64,000 nt of DNA from Cliona cf. orientalis (GCA_963930775.1 OZ005693.1:7006001-7070000), one strand, 5' to 3'; positions 22,101 through 33,474 are shown, counted from the stretch's first letter. The notes: generated from the sequence alone by a model not told the origin. Made by a program: numbers and translations.

Positions 22101-25100
22101 TTGACCCTGAATTTTCTTTGCATCTCGACTTCGGATAATCGAGGTTCGGATAATCGAGGTTGGACTGTACTTGAATTGTATGATACATGCAAGTTATTTT
22201 CTCTTGTTTCAGTGGTACCGTCTTACTGATGTCAGTTTATAGAGAGAAGGATGACTTCATTAACTACACCACTGCTGGAGGTACATGTAATGGTCTTAGC
22301 CATAATATATAGTGTTCTCTAGGAGAACCTTTCTCTTGTATTAATGACTGCATACATGTATGTGTTCATGTAGGTGAAAATGAAATATTTGGGATTGATA
22401 AAATTGTTATCTCTCCCATGAAATTTACTGCATTTACCATTAGTTGTGGATATTTTGTGTCCAAATTATGCTATAATTCGGGGCGAGCCTGAGCGAGTCC
22501 CAAATACACAAGAGAAGGAAGCGGTTTTATATGTATATACCGTACCCTTGCGAAAGAGGGCCCACCACGGAATGTCGGCCCACCCCCCACTTTGGGCTCA
22601 ATTTCCTGCTAAGGTCTAGGGTTTACTCGAATATGTGCCCATGCGTAGCTGCCCTTGAAAGCGCAGCTCAAATGCTTGAAATGGCTGGACTGTACTTCGA
22701 ATAATCTATGTAAGATCGATAAGTAATGTGCTAAACAGCTGAAAAACTAAGCCTAGCTAACTTTATGCCACATTTCAGCACAAATAAGCGATCGTACACG
22801 GCTAGCGATCGTAGCAATGCCCACTGAATACGGCTGCACTCAACGACACACGGTGAAGTATCGTGGCCGCCCTTGCTCTGGATTGGTAATCGTGCTTGAA
22901 CAAGGCTGAAATTAATAGTAGCAGCGGTCTAATTATGAAGCTAGCGTGGGTAACTTACCTGGGCTCTCTTTCGAGTATAAACGCGATACTGATACCTCGA
23001 ATATCGGCCCACCCCCCAATCTTGGCCCAATGTAAGGTGCACCGCCCATGGGCCCTCTTTTGCAAGGGTACGGTATATATTCTTGTATGTTTGTGGGGTG
23101 ATCATTTCAGTGAGAGAGTTAATTTTAATACGTTAGGTAATGGTCGTCACGCGCATGCACGCAATCTGTGAACTAACTTCAAGTTCAGACACAGTGTAGG
23201 CAAAGGCATAAAGTTGGAAAAGGTGAGTGCTGGACTACACTGGCAAGGCTCAGATCCACAATTAACATCACTGGTAGATATACTTCACTTGTACAGAGCC
23301 TAAGCCTGGCTACAGGTACCGTTGGACTCATGATGATCATGGCGTGCATGTAGACAACACTACAGCATTGGACTACTAGCAATCTATTATGCTTTTGCTC
23401 TCAAGGTAGCTCTCAGGCCTAGCTATGCAAGTGACTGACATACTGTTGTATAGTCAGCTGGCCAGCCCCTATGATACCAGTGTACTTTCAAAAAAAATCT
23501 TGACTTGGCGAGCCCGCACAGTTGATTTTCATCACCACTAGTATTATTATGTACAGTTTTGTTTGGACAGACTACCCCACACTAGGTACATTTCCATTAA
23601 TGATGTGCATAATATATTTTGTACAAGCCATGCAAACAAGCTGCCTAAAGAGCTTAAGAGAGACCTTAATGTACATGTAGTACATGTACATGTACATGTA
23701 TAATATACTGTATCTGTAGAAATTTTTGCCAGGAGAAGTTCACTACCTGCTCTCAGGGCAAAAATTGTATCATGCTAATTTTTTGTCCTGTGTTAAAGAT
23801 GGCATAGAGACCTTTATCACATTGGTAAATTTTTTTCCTACAATATACATGTACATGTAAAGGTTACTGGGCTTGGCGAAATTTTTATCCAGCCAAAATT
23901 TTCACGTGTACGACATTCCATATTCTTGTTATGTAGTGGTAACTGGTGGATTGTTTCGGGTGAGAGCTGGTCTGAAGCCTACGGTTGGAGGATCAGTACT
24001 AGGACTCCTCTTAAGGTATGTGCTTGTCACTAGTGTTTGTGGTTGACACCAAGGTATTACTGTCACCAAGGACAGTAATCATTGTGTGGTGGATTGGGGT
24101 AAACTGGAACAAATATGATCAGTAAAATTAATGTTATTTGTACTGTGCTTTGCAGGTCAGTTGTCTAGAAAAGTTAGGGAATGGCACCTGTCTCTGTCAC
24201 TATATAAACTGAAAGCCTTTGTGACTTGTAGTATAACTGAATTAAGCACTTGAGAGCCACTGCCTATTTACCCTTTCCACTGGACAACTGACTTGCAAAG
24301 CACAGTATGCATGTGATCAATGGGGTAAAGACCATTGAGGGTACGCTCACTGGAGCCTGGTGTGCATAACACTATTATGATATCTGTATACTTGTATACT
24401 ATAGCTCTATAATACCAACAGTTAAAAAATCCTAGCATGGATCTATAGTGTTATGTCCTGACAACATTTGGAGATGTCCGACCAACCTTTGGTCTGATCT
24501 GACATTTGTCAGGTCATCAGCAAAGAGTTATAATTAGCTCTGCTAATTCCTACACGTGTTTCGTGCATAGTTTTTCTTTTATAATTATTTATGTAGAGTT
24601 TAATTACCGTTATATTTGTACCTCCGGCCAACGTCCATCGCCACTAAAAGCTACCAAGCTGCTGAGCTTGGAGACATGTACAGCTAGCAGTAGTGGCTTC
24701 ATATAGCCACATCTATCTGGACACACCTAGCGTATTATAACCACAGAATCGTACCCACCGTATACATGTATCTCATTCTATCATACATGTACATGTACTT
24801 GCTATAATATATAATAATATTACTGTAGTGTCCCGGGTAAGCGACCACAAGCACTTAAACATACATCGCAGTTTTGGCCCGCATTGGCACTTACCCGGGA
24901 CATAATTTCCATGCGTTTGTACAGAAGCTGCTACATTGACCCCCTGAAATGGGCGCTTACGCACCTACTGATCGAACTCTGTGCATGCCTGGGCATCCCC
25001 CTGGCAGTAGAAAAAGTCAAAGGGCCCAGTACATGCCTACCATTCCTAGGCATTGAGATTGATTCAGTGGCACAAGAGTTCACGCTACCGGCGAAAAAGC

Positions 25101-28100
25101 TCTTTCGACTACGATCCCTACTCGACACTTGGGAGAGGAAGACAAAAGGAATTACAGGCGGGCTACCTACAGCATGCTGCGTCCGTGGCTTGCCCCGGCT
25201 GCTCCTTCATCAGACACCTCTATGACCTGCAAGCCACAGTTTCTAAACCTCACCACCTCATCCACTTATCAGTGGATAAGATCAGACCTTGCCTGGTGGC
25301 GTACCTATATGGAACAATGGAACGGCGTGTCCTTCCTCTCCGTCTGCTTCCCACGCTCCCCATGCACATCGTTCGAGTAAGACGCCTCTGGCAGCTGGGG
25401 AGCCGGAGCAGTCTGGCAACATCATTGGTTCCAATTGCTATGGGGAAGCAGGCAGGAAAAGCAGCAGAATACATGTACAGCATCTGAAAAGCCATATTTG
25501 AGCATAGCTGAAGGGTTGTACCCACCTTCTCGTGAAACATTTGAGCCTTTCTTAGACCGATCGCGTTCTGCTACCGTGAACTAGAAGTGTTGATTGAAAA
25601 GTGGCTACCAGATTTCAATCTAATGGGCGTGGTTAATTAGATCATGCGTTTATTAGCATAAACACGGTATAGTGATATTATTATGGAACCCTCCCCCCCC
25701 CAAACACTGGGTCTTCCTTAATCACTCATTCCCTGCCTGGCACACAGCTCATGCAGCCACATGCATCACATCATCTAAGGTAGGCTCCTCCTTCCTTCCT
25801 TGAAGGGGAAGGCTTTCCTTCGCCCAGGGGCTCACCTTCCTAGTGGACCTGATCAGGGGATTGCACATCCCCATCAGTAGTATCTCCAAGGAAACAGACA
25901 CAGCAAATTGGAATCAAAGGTTTGGCCTTTAGCTTACTCAGCCACGAACACTTAATGGTAAACTCCAACCAGGAGCATCGTCCTCATTTGAGCCTCCTAC
26001 AATAATAGCTATCACTCTGGATCCAGGGAGTGGCAAGTATCACCTCAGGCCTCAGCCAGGTATGCCCTCCATACACATACCACAAACCATCCACGACATG
26101 CTCGTCCGAGCACTAGCTTACACAGCGACAAACGGTTAAATGGGGATTGAAATGTCAGGTTAACCATAGGAGGGTGTGGCTGATGGCGGCACGGCAGCGC
26201 AGCACACGCACGCTACAATAATTACATGGCCAGCGTGGCCGCAGCAATACAACGCATGCGCAGTGAAGGATCAGTTGGACAGGAGTGGGTGTCCATTGCC
26301 GATACAGTGTGGTGGGAGGGTCAGAGCTTTCTTAGTTGGGGTAGCGCAGGATTCGCTTGCCTGGAGCCTTGGAAGTCGACTGAGACTGAGTTTTTGTCAA
26401 GCTAGTGTTTTATGTTAGTCTTAACTTTGTTGTACAGTGTAGTGTAATCAGTGCATACAGTTTGGCGTGCATTAATCTGTTATGACCAGTACCTGTTTGA
26501 GGACCTGACTGGGGATAGCACAATATGATTACATGAAAAAAGTAAGTAGCTACAGAAATTAAGTGAATTGCTACAGAAATGGAATACCGTATAGCGGGAA
26601 ATTTTCGAGGGTAGCAATTTTCGCGGATGTGGGATTTTGAACTTTTTCGCGTTTTAATTTTCGAGGATTCGTGGAAATCAGCAGATAGTGAGCTGAACTA
26701 CGAAGTTGTGTTGTGGAGGCGATGATCCGTGGCTACCATGAGTATCAAGGCATTTGGGAGGCTGAAGTTGGAGAAAATCTGACGTGTATCCGAGAGCCCG
26801 GCAAAGTTCGTGATCCCTACGCTGTAGCTGTCACAAAACCCGAGTCTTTAATAATAGTTGGACACGTCCCAAGAAAAATGTCAGCTATATGTTCGCTCTT
26901 TCTTCGAAAAGGAGGCAGTATCATTCGAAAATGGCTTGCTAACGCTACAAATAGTGCATTTTCTGTTCAGCATTCCTTGTGGTTTATATCGACCACACCC
27001 ATTCTACTGATATCATGTGCTGGTGGGACTGTGCATGCATGCATGCTCGAGCCAAGTCAGTGTAGGAACGGGTCGTCAGTCATACCGTATAGCGGGAAAT
27101 TTTCGAGGTATAAAATTTCGCGGATTCACCCTGATCCGCGAAAACAGCGAAAATTAATACCCTCGAAAATTTCCCGCTATACGGTAATCAACAATTGTGA
27201 AAATGTGGTCATCAGGTGACCTAGAAGTTTTTTTAGGTGACCAAAACATTAGGTTTAACAAATTGGTGAATGAAATTCAATTCACCACCGAAAGACATAA
27301 TCAAAAAGTTACTTGTTTGATTCGATGATTTGAAGACATGAGTGAAGTTCCAAATGATTCACTGTTGGCTGATACCTGTCAAGACATGATACTCATTGTA
27401 GCGGGCATCAAAAGGAGGACTTACAAGAGTGTAGTGATTTCTTCTGGAGCAGCGATGGTCTTCATTACGTCCTCATAGGCACGTACTGTGATATGTTTGA
27501 CAGTATTGTGTTTCAATGAATTATTTTACTGAAAATTTGCTCTCCTTCACTACCTGTGCCATCTCACGGTTGGTACATGTGCCATAGGCGTCGTTATCTG
27601 GCTTGACATTTCCTTTTTTTGCAGTGAAAACAGGTGTAGATGCTCTCAAGTTTATACACACTTATGACCTTCACCACTTCTATCAGGCAGTCTTCACTAT
27701 CTGTGTCAAAGCAATCACCTACCACTTCACCAATATCGTTAATGATGCTGAACAATGCACCACTTGGAGGGAATGATAAGTGTTGTTTTCCCCCATATGA
27801 AACGTACGTTGAAACAGTTCAGCTGGTAAGATAAACCATTTTGAAACTTCCTGATATCTTCTCCCAAATGGCTAATTAGGCATATATTTGCAGTAACGGC
27901 CGAGATCGATACGTCCAGCTTCGTCTTGTTCCGTCCAACATATTAAGGATAGCCTATCCTGATAGCTTTGATCCGAACCGTTACTTTGTTGAAATCTTTC
28001 TTCTTAGGGAGGCTGCTCAAGAATATAGTATCACTCCTAACAGTAGCTACTTCAGACAAATCAAATTAAGTGTTGGAGAGTTCAATTTGGGTGTATCCTT

Positions 28101-31100
28101 TGAGCACGATTTCAAGCTTTTTGGAGAGTTTGTTACATGTAGATTGGATGACAGTTAGTCAGCATATCAGGAAGGCCCTTTGTCTGGAATTCCCTCAGTG
28201 TAGGAATGCTGTGCGCTGTCAAATCCAACTACCCCGTATGACTGCATAGCCATCAGTGATCTCCCCGTTGAAGAAAGAACTGTTGTCTTTGCTAGGGGAA
28301 ACTACTATAATGGCTCCTTCCACTGTTGTATGAGATTCTGTTGATTTGATCCTTTTCAGAATTAATTTCAGTTTTTGCGGTTTTGTTTCCTCTATCGATT
28401 GGGCCTGATCCAGGTCATGCTCAAATTTTAAAGCACACTTAGCCATCTGTTGTGAACTGAGTGGAAATAAGACCAGTATCGAAATCTTGCTTTTATGAAG
28501 ATCTTTGAAAGTAGATGTTATTATCTCTAATAATATGAAACCATCTGTTATATTGGTCACACAACTAATACCTCTATGATTATCTGTTACTAATCTACAA
28601 CACTGGCCACATGGAACCTACTGTGCTCACTTTTACTTTCTAGTTCCTATAAAGCCTGTTGGCTTTATCTGCATTCTGTTAATGAAGTGCATGACAAACA
28701 TAAATGTACAAAGGTTTCTGAATTACTTGACAGTAATGTGTAATCATTCTTAGATATGTTACTACACTCGGTCCTGTGATCACAGCATATACATTTTGTA
28801 CCCTTTTGTTTCCTTCAAACTGCTCTATTGCATCTACCACATGGAAATCTTGTTGGGCCTGGATTTATCTCGATGTCACCAGAGATTGCTAGTGAAAGGT
28901 GAAACCCCGATCCTGGAAATGATGCTTCCTTGTTTAGTATGGGCAAAACATAACTTTTTTTTTCTACTTAGTATCCATAAATAATACTTTATGCATAATG
29001 CATTGGACATACAGTAGCAAACTGCTAATCGAGTGCACACATAAATAACAAATAAGCAGCAATATGCAGGCTGACTTCGGGTGGCACATCCTAGGCATTG
29101 ATGCAGTTATCTACAATGCTTGAACCTGCAGCGGGAGCCTCCCGGGGCATTGTAGAGGTGACAGATGGGTAGAGTTGGCAGCAATGCTGGGGGAGGAATT
29201 TGGTCCATCAGAATGCCTGCAGTTCCTGTAATATAGTAAGCAAATGGGAAAGGGTGGTGAGTGTAGCTGCCATGCTTGGTGGAGTTATAGTAGCCTGCCT
29301 ACTGGGTAGTATGGGCATGATATGGCAAGGTAGTGTAACCTGCTCGAACTATCTCATGCTAGAGCTAGGGGCCGATCGGTACAGCTAGGCTCGGTATCAG
29401 TGGCGGATCCAGGTGGGGGTGCATGGGGTGCTATTGCACCCTCCTTGGGCTAGACACTGAGTCAGCTATTAGCCTATTGCACTGGCATGATACTGCTGCC
29501 TAGTGAATCTCACTCACTATTAATTATATACAAACCATTTTCTGTTGATATCATAAATAGATGAACACAAGTGATGATCGACAGTCTTCTCTACAAGTAT
29601 CCATGAACTGTGGCTAAAATTTCTATTTAAAGAGCACCGCCACGCCTAATTGTGGGCGTGGCTCACCAACAAAGGGGCGTGGTCCAAAATTTTTCATGCG
29701 CTTCTCGCGCATTTTTTTATCTGAGCACCCCCATTCCAGAGATCCTGGATCCGCCCCTGGGTATATACACCTGTACATCGTTACGCAGTTGCACACTTGC
29801 GGTCGGCCTCATTGCGAGTTACACTGTGCACATGCACTGCCCGTGCTTCTACATGTAGATGTCTGCTATAGTGCGTGTACATGAGCATGTATGCATGTAC
29901 TTGCACCTATGAGAATTGAATGGCTTGCCTGCTGCATGCCCTGAATTCAATTTAATGTAAGAAGTTAGCATTCTACAATGAAGGCCTGATGACATATACA
30001 TGTACCCTCTGTCTTGAAGGTAATCTTAGAAGTGTTTCACCTTCATTATCAGTGTGAAATGTCTAACGTCTTTCCCCTAGATTTCTCGACTAGGGCCTTC
30101 CATTCCAAGAAGCAACTCAACACTTGGTCTTTGGTCTTAAGGGGATAGACCCAAGAGTAACGTAATTTTAATATCATCAGTGAATGTAAGAAAATATTGA
30201 ACTCCTCCTATTAATTTACTGCACACATCAGAATGAACTAACTCTTTTGCTTGAAATGACCACGCCTCCTATACATGCTTCAGAAACTGATATTGTTCAT
30301 TACATTATAATTGAATTGTTGCATGAGCCTCTCTTTCACCAATTTTTCTCGCCAAGGTGCCCATATCAATGATACCATAATTTCTCTTTACTCTCCTGGA
30401 CAAACGTGAAAATCACTGTTGGTTTCAGCAAAATTCCAAGTACTGTAGTAAAGACTTTCAACCCTTGTTCCAAAAGCTATTACTTTATTGAAAATTTCAC
30501 GATCAGAGCTATTAAACTTAGTAGTCTTTCCTTGTATGTAGTCTTCAATGCTACTAGCCGGCCCAAAGTGGATGACTGTAAGTATAGTTGGGCAATCATT
30601 ACCCATATCAAGAACAATTTGTTGCCTCTGCTGTTTTTTTTTATATGGATCGTTTTGTAAACGGTTTAATGATTTGCACCTTCGCACTTGATTCTGTGCA
30701 ACTATGGAACATCTCCACTCACCTATACTTAAGGATATTGGGAGCACTTTCAGGGCATGTAAAACAGCGTCCAAGGTTTCTTTTAAAGAAGAAATACTAG
30801 GTGCTACAGTCAGGGGGCTGGCTACTGACGTTAGACAATTTCCAGTTATGATCCTCCGTAACAAGCATTGCATTTTTCTTGTTTTGTGCAGTACAGTTGT
30901 CTGCATGCTTTTACTTTCCCCGAGTGTGTCTCGAGGTAGTGATCAACAAGGCTAATAACACAATCAGCTCCCTTGCTGGTTTTGAGCATCATCAAAGATA
31001 ATTCACTTGCTGTCATTTGCTGTACATGGTTACACACTAAATGTTAGAAAGTCTAGCTATGTTGTTAGGTGAAATGGTGGAGCTCCAAACTGAGGCGTAA

Positions 31101-33474
31101 GACAGCCAATTTTTGACTGTGTGATACTAGCGGTTGCCACACCCATGCAGAACTGGATAGAGTGTGAAATTTTCAGCTTGCTCCATGGACAAACCACTTT
31201 TGGGACTTGACTCGTGTGGCAGTAGCTACCCAAAACAGCAAAGTCACAGTACTATTGCTGCCCTCTGCACTGGAATAGCCATATTTTGGAGACTACGTGT
31301 ATATTGCTACTGTTGGACCAAAATCTGGAAAAACACCAAACGTGTCACCATTTTGAAGTCATCTTTTGTTAGGAGCTTTGCATTAGTACAGACGGTTGGC
31401 AGAAGGCCTTATCCACTGGGATATACATGTAGCCTACCATCCCAAGCTTCTAAGTGCTTCTGTTGGTAGATATTGTAAAAAAAGGGTCATCATTATCCGA
31501 TGGTATGGTTGCTTGATTGTGTACAGTAAAGCTGATTTAGGTCGATCAAGTGCAAATACCATAATTATTTTGGCTCGAGTGTGATACACGTATACCAGTA
31601 ATATGAATGTGGAAGTTCTATGTTATTGAACCCACTTTTGTTTGTTCCCACCCATAAATTGTACCAGTATCCTTCTACTCTGAAATTTATGGTTCTTGTG
31701 TGATCTATTATGGTATAAATAATTATTACATGTATTAAATTATGTTCTGAGCATTTTGCTGAATCCCCACATACTATTATTATTATATCCACATGATATT
31801 ATTATTATTATTATTATATATAGCTTACCTGCTGGATTATTGCTTCAAGGCATGGATCGTCTTCTGATAGGAAAGGAGCAAAGAGAGGAAATGAGGAGAA
31901 AGAGTTACGACACGAGGTGTAAGAAACGAGCAGAATGGTTAGTATTATCATAGATCAGTCACTGTTATTACACCTTCTTGCAAAAATGGAATTTTTTGGT
32001 CCTTTAGCCTTCATAAGCATGGCAGATATTTAGCCGTGGCTCACCTTCTGACAGACAATAGACAAAACTGATTGCTTTTTACCCTTGCTATGCATGTGCA
32101 TGGGGTAATAACTTGGCAGTTTGGTGGTCAAACTCCACAATTACCAATCATAAACTTAACAAATTCCACTAGCTGACAATTGATGGCCCAGCATGATAAT
32201 ATGTGACCTTCCATGACAAAACCAACCATAATATTGCGCTGACAACCGATTTTTAGTTAAGGCCACCATTACCAAGTACAACCTTTGAACTATTGCTCCT
32301 GCAAATTTGAAGTCTCTAGCCCATGTAGTCATGGAGATATGAGCAAAAATGTACCCGGATCGCCCATAATAAAAATGTGCAGCAAGCACAATGAAACACT
32401 GCTACATACGTTGCACGCGGAAGTCCGTATACTCGCCGTTTATGCAAAATACGTGGCCATGCCCACTAAGTCAAAGAGATAGATGGCTTCCAAAATGTTG
32501 GAAAGAAAGCAGCAGCCAGCGTTTCGATGGAAAAGAACAAAAAGATAAGTGTGTCTATAGATCGTTAGTACACAAAATCGTAGAAAGAAGTGACTGGAGA
32601 GTTTTTTCTGTGCAGCTGCCGTGCTTGCCTACCTGCAACTATGGCAACAGCTCCGTATCATGGACGATCAATGTTAGCTACACGGTCGACTTCTTCGAGC
32701 CATAACTCAGTAAGTATAGCGTTCTAGAAGCTACGAAGTAGATTTTTGTGTAGAGGAATGATTCCTCTATCGATCTATGCTAAAAAGTGAAAAATGATAA
32801 TTATCACCTTGGGCAACTAAATAGGCCTGTATCTCAGATTGATATCCAGCGCAATATGGTTGGTTTTGTCATGGACGGTCACATATTATAGTGGTTCACT
32901 CAACGTCAAGATAACTTGATTCATGTCACACTTGGCCAGCATGTATTATACACATTGCTCTGTCATGGACACCAAAATCACCAGATCTCAAGATGTATAC
33001 GACTCGTAAGCACGTGTTTGCCGAAATTTAATACTTTCATTATGTTGGAATTATTTGATTAGGCCCATGAGTATCACTGCAATTATTGTGTTGGCCATGC
33101 CTGTCAACTGCACCCCTGCTCATCCCTCCCAACTTTAAGTGTAGGTAAAGGTCGTCAGAGGTGCACGTACGCTTCAAAGCTGTCCTCTGTGCAAACAGAT
33201 GCATTGCAGGATGCCAATGTAGCATGTGGGGTGTGCACTCTACGGAGTTCTACTTTCCTAATGTAATCTAATAAGCAATGATTTTGTTATTACGGTATGA
33301 TGTATCATTATCTTGTGTAGGCAAGCAAAGTTGAATACCACGGAGAGAATTATTGAAGACATTGATCAATCTGATGGATTACAAAACTATTATACCATAA
33401 ATAATAATCAACCAGATCATAAAATAGTTAATAATAATTCTGACGCTATGCTAGAAAAAGTTCCAAAAAAATGA
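19102..33474 (+). CDS. TIMMDC1: Mitochondrial complex I assembly factor TIMMDC1
   Basis: Seven exons in consistent phase give 257 aa (the human protein is 285): 19102-19205, 21029-21194, 21666-21754, 22213-22280, 23937-24015, 31824-31937, 33321-33474. Landmarks: YGDEVPSELKDFSTTVCVVS, a glycine-rich TIM17/22/23-type membrane segment FGFLFGGMIGARHAG, WGWKVGLFAGIF, MSVYREKDDFINYTTAGG, VRAGLKPTVGGSVLGLLL and the basic tail KEQREEMRRKSYDTRCKKRAEW. Human TIMMDC1 is an inner-membrane protein needed to assemble the membrane arm of complex I (established). Intron 5 (24016-31823) is 7.8 kb and full of mobile DNA; the other introns are 0.45-1.8 kb. The C-terminal tail is Asn-rich and less certain than the core. 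Confidence 0.92.
19652..20064 (+). repeat. ACTAGAGCTCT / GCGCGGGGTA repeat, full copy
   Basis: In TIMMDC1 intron 1. The 5' end is ACTAGAGCTCTGAAGAGCAC then ATACCCCGCGCGC. The 3' end is an (ACAACG)n/(CAGA)-like tract followed by ACCGATTGCTTTACCCC, GCGCATGCGCGC and GGGGTAA. The inner ends are mutual inverted complements (TACCCCGCGCGC vs GCGCGCGGGGTA). The other copies are at 20605-20965, 51116-51508 and, as a diverged cousin, 61777-62590. Confidence 0.75.
20605..20965 (+). repeat. Second copy of the GCGCGGGGTA repeat, 5' truncated
   Basis: It starts at the GCGCTTTGTAGCCACTGTAG point of the family and runs colinear with 19690-20064, including the middle block AGAAAATGCATGATTTATAGC and the end TTTACCCCTTGTGCATGTGC. 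The terminal hairpin is decayed by several transitions. Confidence 0.7.
21780..22167. mobile_element. pogo/Tigger-like MITE
   Basis: The 388-bp element starts CAGTCCAACCTCGATTATCC and ends with the exact mirror GGATAATCGAGGTTGGACTG. A TA dinucleotide stands outside each end. CAGT...CTCGATTATCCG termini with TA target sites are typical of pogo/Tigger elements of the Tc1-mariner superfamily (established). It is non-coding. Location: TIMMDC1 intron 3. Confidence 0.85.
22548..23075. mobile_element. TACCGTACCC MITE, full copy
   Basis: The left end TACCGTACCCTTGCGAAAGA and the right end CTTTTGCAAGGGTACGGTA are mirrored. The whole is 528 bp in TIMMDC1 intron 4. The right arm contains CGAATATCGGCCCACC and CCCAATGTAAGGTGCACC, also found in half-copies at 7130-7228 and 57908-57990. 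Confidence 0.8.
23660..23702. repeat. ACATGTACATGTA palindromic run
   Basis: Alternating TACATG/ACATGT units form a nearly perfect self-complementary tract. Shorter runs occur at 17517-17532, 19704-19716, 23846-23859 and 24783-24797, so the motif is strongly over-represented in this genome segment. Confidence 0.7.
24141..24307. mobile_element. Small TA-flanked MITE (CTGTGCTTTGCA ends)
   Basis: TACTGTGCTTTGCAGGTCAG at the left is mirrored by CTGACTTGCAAAGCACAGTA at the right, giving a 167-bp element including the TA dinucleotides. It has no coding capacity. Location: TIMMDC1 intron 5. Confidence 0.75.
24829..24902. mobile_element. 74-bp palindrome-ended microelement
   Basis: TGTCCCGGGTAAGCG at the left faces its mirror GCACTTACCCGGGACA at the right, with about 44 bp between. 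It lies immediately upstream of the reverse transcriptase fragment. Confidence 0.6.
24950..25560 (+). pseudogene. DIRS/Ngaro-like reverse transcriptase-RNase H fragment
   Basis: The first frame gives LCACLGIPLAVEKVKGPSTC and FLGIEIDSVAQEF, the RT palm-thumb block of tyrosine-recombinase retrotransposons. After a frameshift near 25125 the next frame gives KELQAGYLQHAASV and FIRHLYDL. Another shift leads to RSDLAWWRTYMEQWNGVSFL and then DASGSWGAGAVWQ, the RNase H-like block. The catalytic Y-x-D-D segment upstream is missing. This family differs from the intact DIRS element at 42080-47597. The following sequence to about 26120 may include decayed recombinase, but I could not show it. Confidence 0.75.
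26585..26930 (+). pseudogene. HIRAN-domain fragment behind a TACCGTATAGCGGG terminus
   Basis: The segment starts with a terminal-repeat-like sequence TACCGTATAGCGGGAAATTT (26585) and sub-terminal TTTTCGCGG repeats. About 130 bp later comes a frame from 26713 reading AMIRGYHEYQGIWEAEVGEN, REPGKVRDPYAVAV, VGHVPRKMSAICSLFLRKGG. The reading stops resembling the family at 26930, where another repeat has joined. The same order of terminus and HIRAN frame occurs at 63100-64000, whose protein is clearly homologous. HIRAN domains bind 3' single-stranded DNA ends in HLTF-type proteins (established). Confidence 0.75.
26931..27080 (-). repeat. Fragment of the GCGCGGGGTA repeat
   Basis: The stretch, read on minus, matches 20700-20800: GGTTTATATCGACCACACCC and GCATTTTCTGTTCAGCAT correspond to the middle of that repeat family. 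It truncates the HIRAN frame. Confidence 0.65.
27083..27186. mobile_element. 104-bp TACCGTATAGCGGG MITE
   Basis: Complete small element: TACCGTATAGCGGGAAATTT at the left and its mirror AAATTTCCCGCTATACGGTA at the right, with an inner GCGGATT...GATCCGC pair. It has the same termini as the HIRAN-bearing segments at 26585 and 63100, so it could be a deletion derivative mobilised by the same machinery (inference). Confidence 0.8.
27480..28420 (-). pseudogene. RPA-like ssDNA-binding gene remnant (family C)
   Basis: On minus, the frame near 28340-28219 reads TTVEGAIIVVSPSKDNSSFF NGEITDG, like the OB-fold opening of the RPA-like gene at 37868. Further on (about 27800-27500) another frame gives PPSGALFSIINDIGEVVGDC, IEVVKVISVY and then CFHC followed, after a frameshift, by NDAYGTCTNREMAQVV. 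That order (DIGEV, then EVV/EIV, then C-x2-C, then G-x-C) parallels the gene at 38470-38710. The middle is disrupted by a plus-strand reading frame (27895-28158). Confidence 0.5.
27895..28158 (+). CDS. Unrecognised open exon-like frame
   Basis: After a good acceptor (TATTTGCAG at 27885-27893) a frame of 87 codons runs to TAG at 28156-28158. It has no ATG at its start, so it would be a 3' terminal exon. The composition is protein-like: NGRDRYVQLRLVPSN, YPDSFDPNRYFVEIFLL, SYFRQIKLSVGEF, LFGEFVTCRL. I do not recognise the family. It lies within TIMMDC1 intron 5, on the same strand, inside sequence otherwise like an RPA-like gene on minus. No upstream exon could be linked. Confidence 0.4.
   Translation, partial: NGRDRYVQLRLVPSNILRIAYPDSFDPNRYFVEIFLLREAAQEYSITPNSSYFRQIKLSVGEFNLGVSFEHDFKLFGEFVTCRLDDS
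28570..29397. other. Intronic sequence, no gene seen
   Basis: Part of TIMMDC1 intron 5. The frames are short and show no known motifs. Confidence 0.4.
29398..29759. mobile_element. hAT-like MITE (CAGTGGCGGATCC ends)
   Basis: The left end CAGTGGCGGATCCAGG and the right end CCTGGATCCGCCCCTG are mirrored, giving 362 bp. GGTAT stands directly outside both ends. The CAGNGGCGGATCCAGG terminus is widespread among animal hAT elements (family memory). hAT duplications are normally 8 bp, so the visible 5-bp match suggests decay of the outer bases. Confidence 0.7.
30388..31037 (-). CDS. Unrecognised frames, possibly mobile-element gene
   Basis: Two overlapping minus frames: 30906-30388 (172 codons) and 31037-30846 (63 codons, with TKGADCVISLVDHYLETH-like coding character: SKGADCVISLVDHYLETHSG). 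The end of the second overlaps the beginning of the first in another register, which suggests one gene with a frameshift. I do not recognise a domain. It lies in TIMMDC1 intron 5 among mobile DNA, so an element origin is likely. Confidence 0.3.
32030..32110 (+). repeat. 3' fragment of the GCGCGGGGTA repeat
   Basis: It reads GACAGACAATAGACAAAACTG then GCTTTTTACCC, TATGCATGTGCATGGGGTAA. This matches the 3' end of the family at 20030-20064 with a decayed hairpin. Confidence 0.5.
32195..32891. mobile_element. TIR element with ATATGTGACC(G/T)TCCATGAC ends
   Basis: TAATATGTGACCTTCCATGA at the left is mirrored near 32846-32891 by TCATGGACGGTCACATATTA. The inverted repeats extend for about 45 bp (through AAAACCAACCATA). 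The body of about 700 bp lies in TIMMDC1 intron 6 and has only short unrelated frames. Confidence 0.75.
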
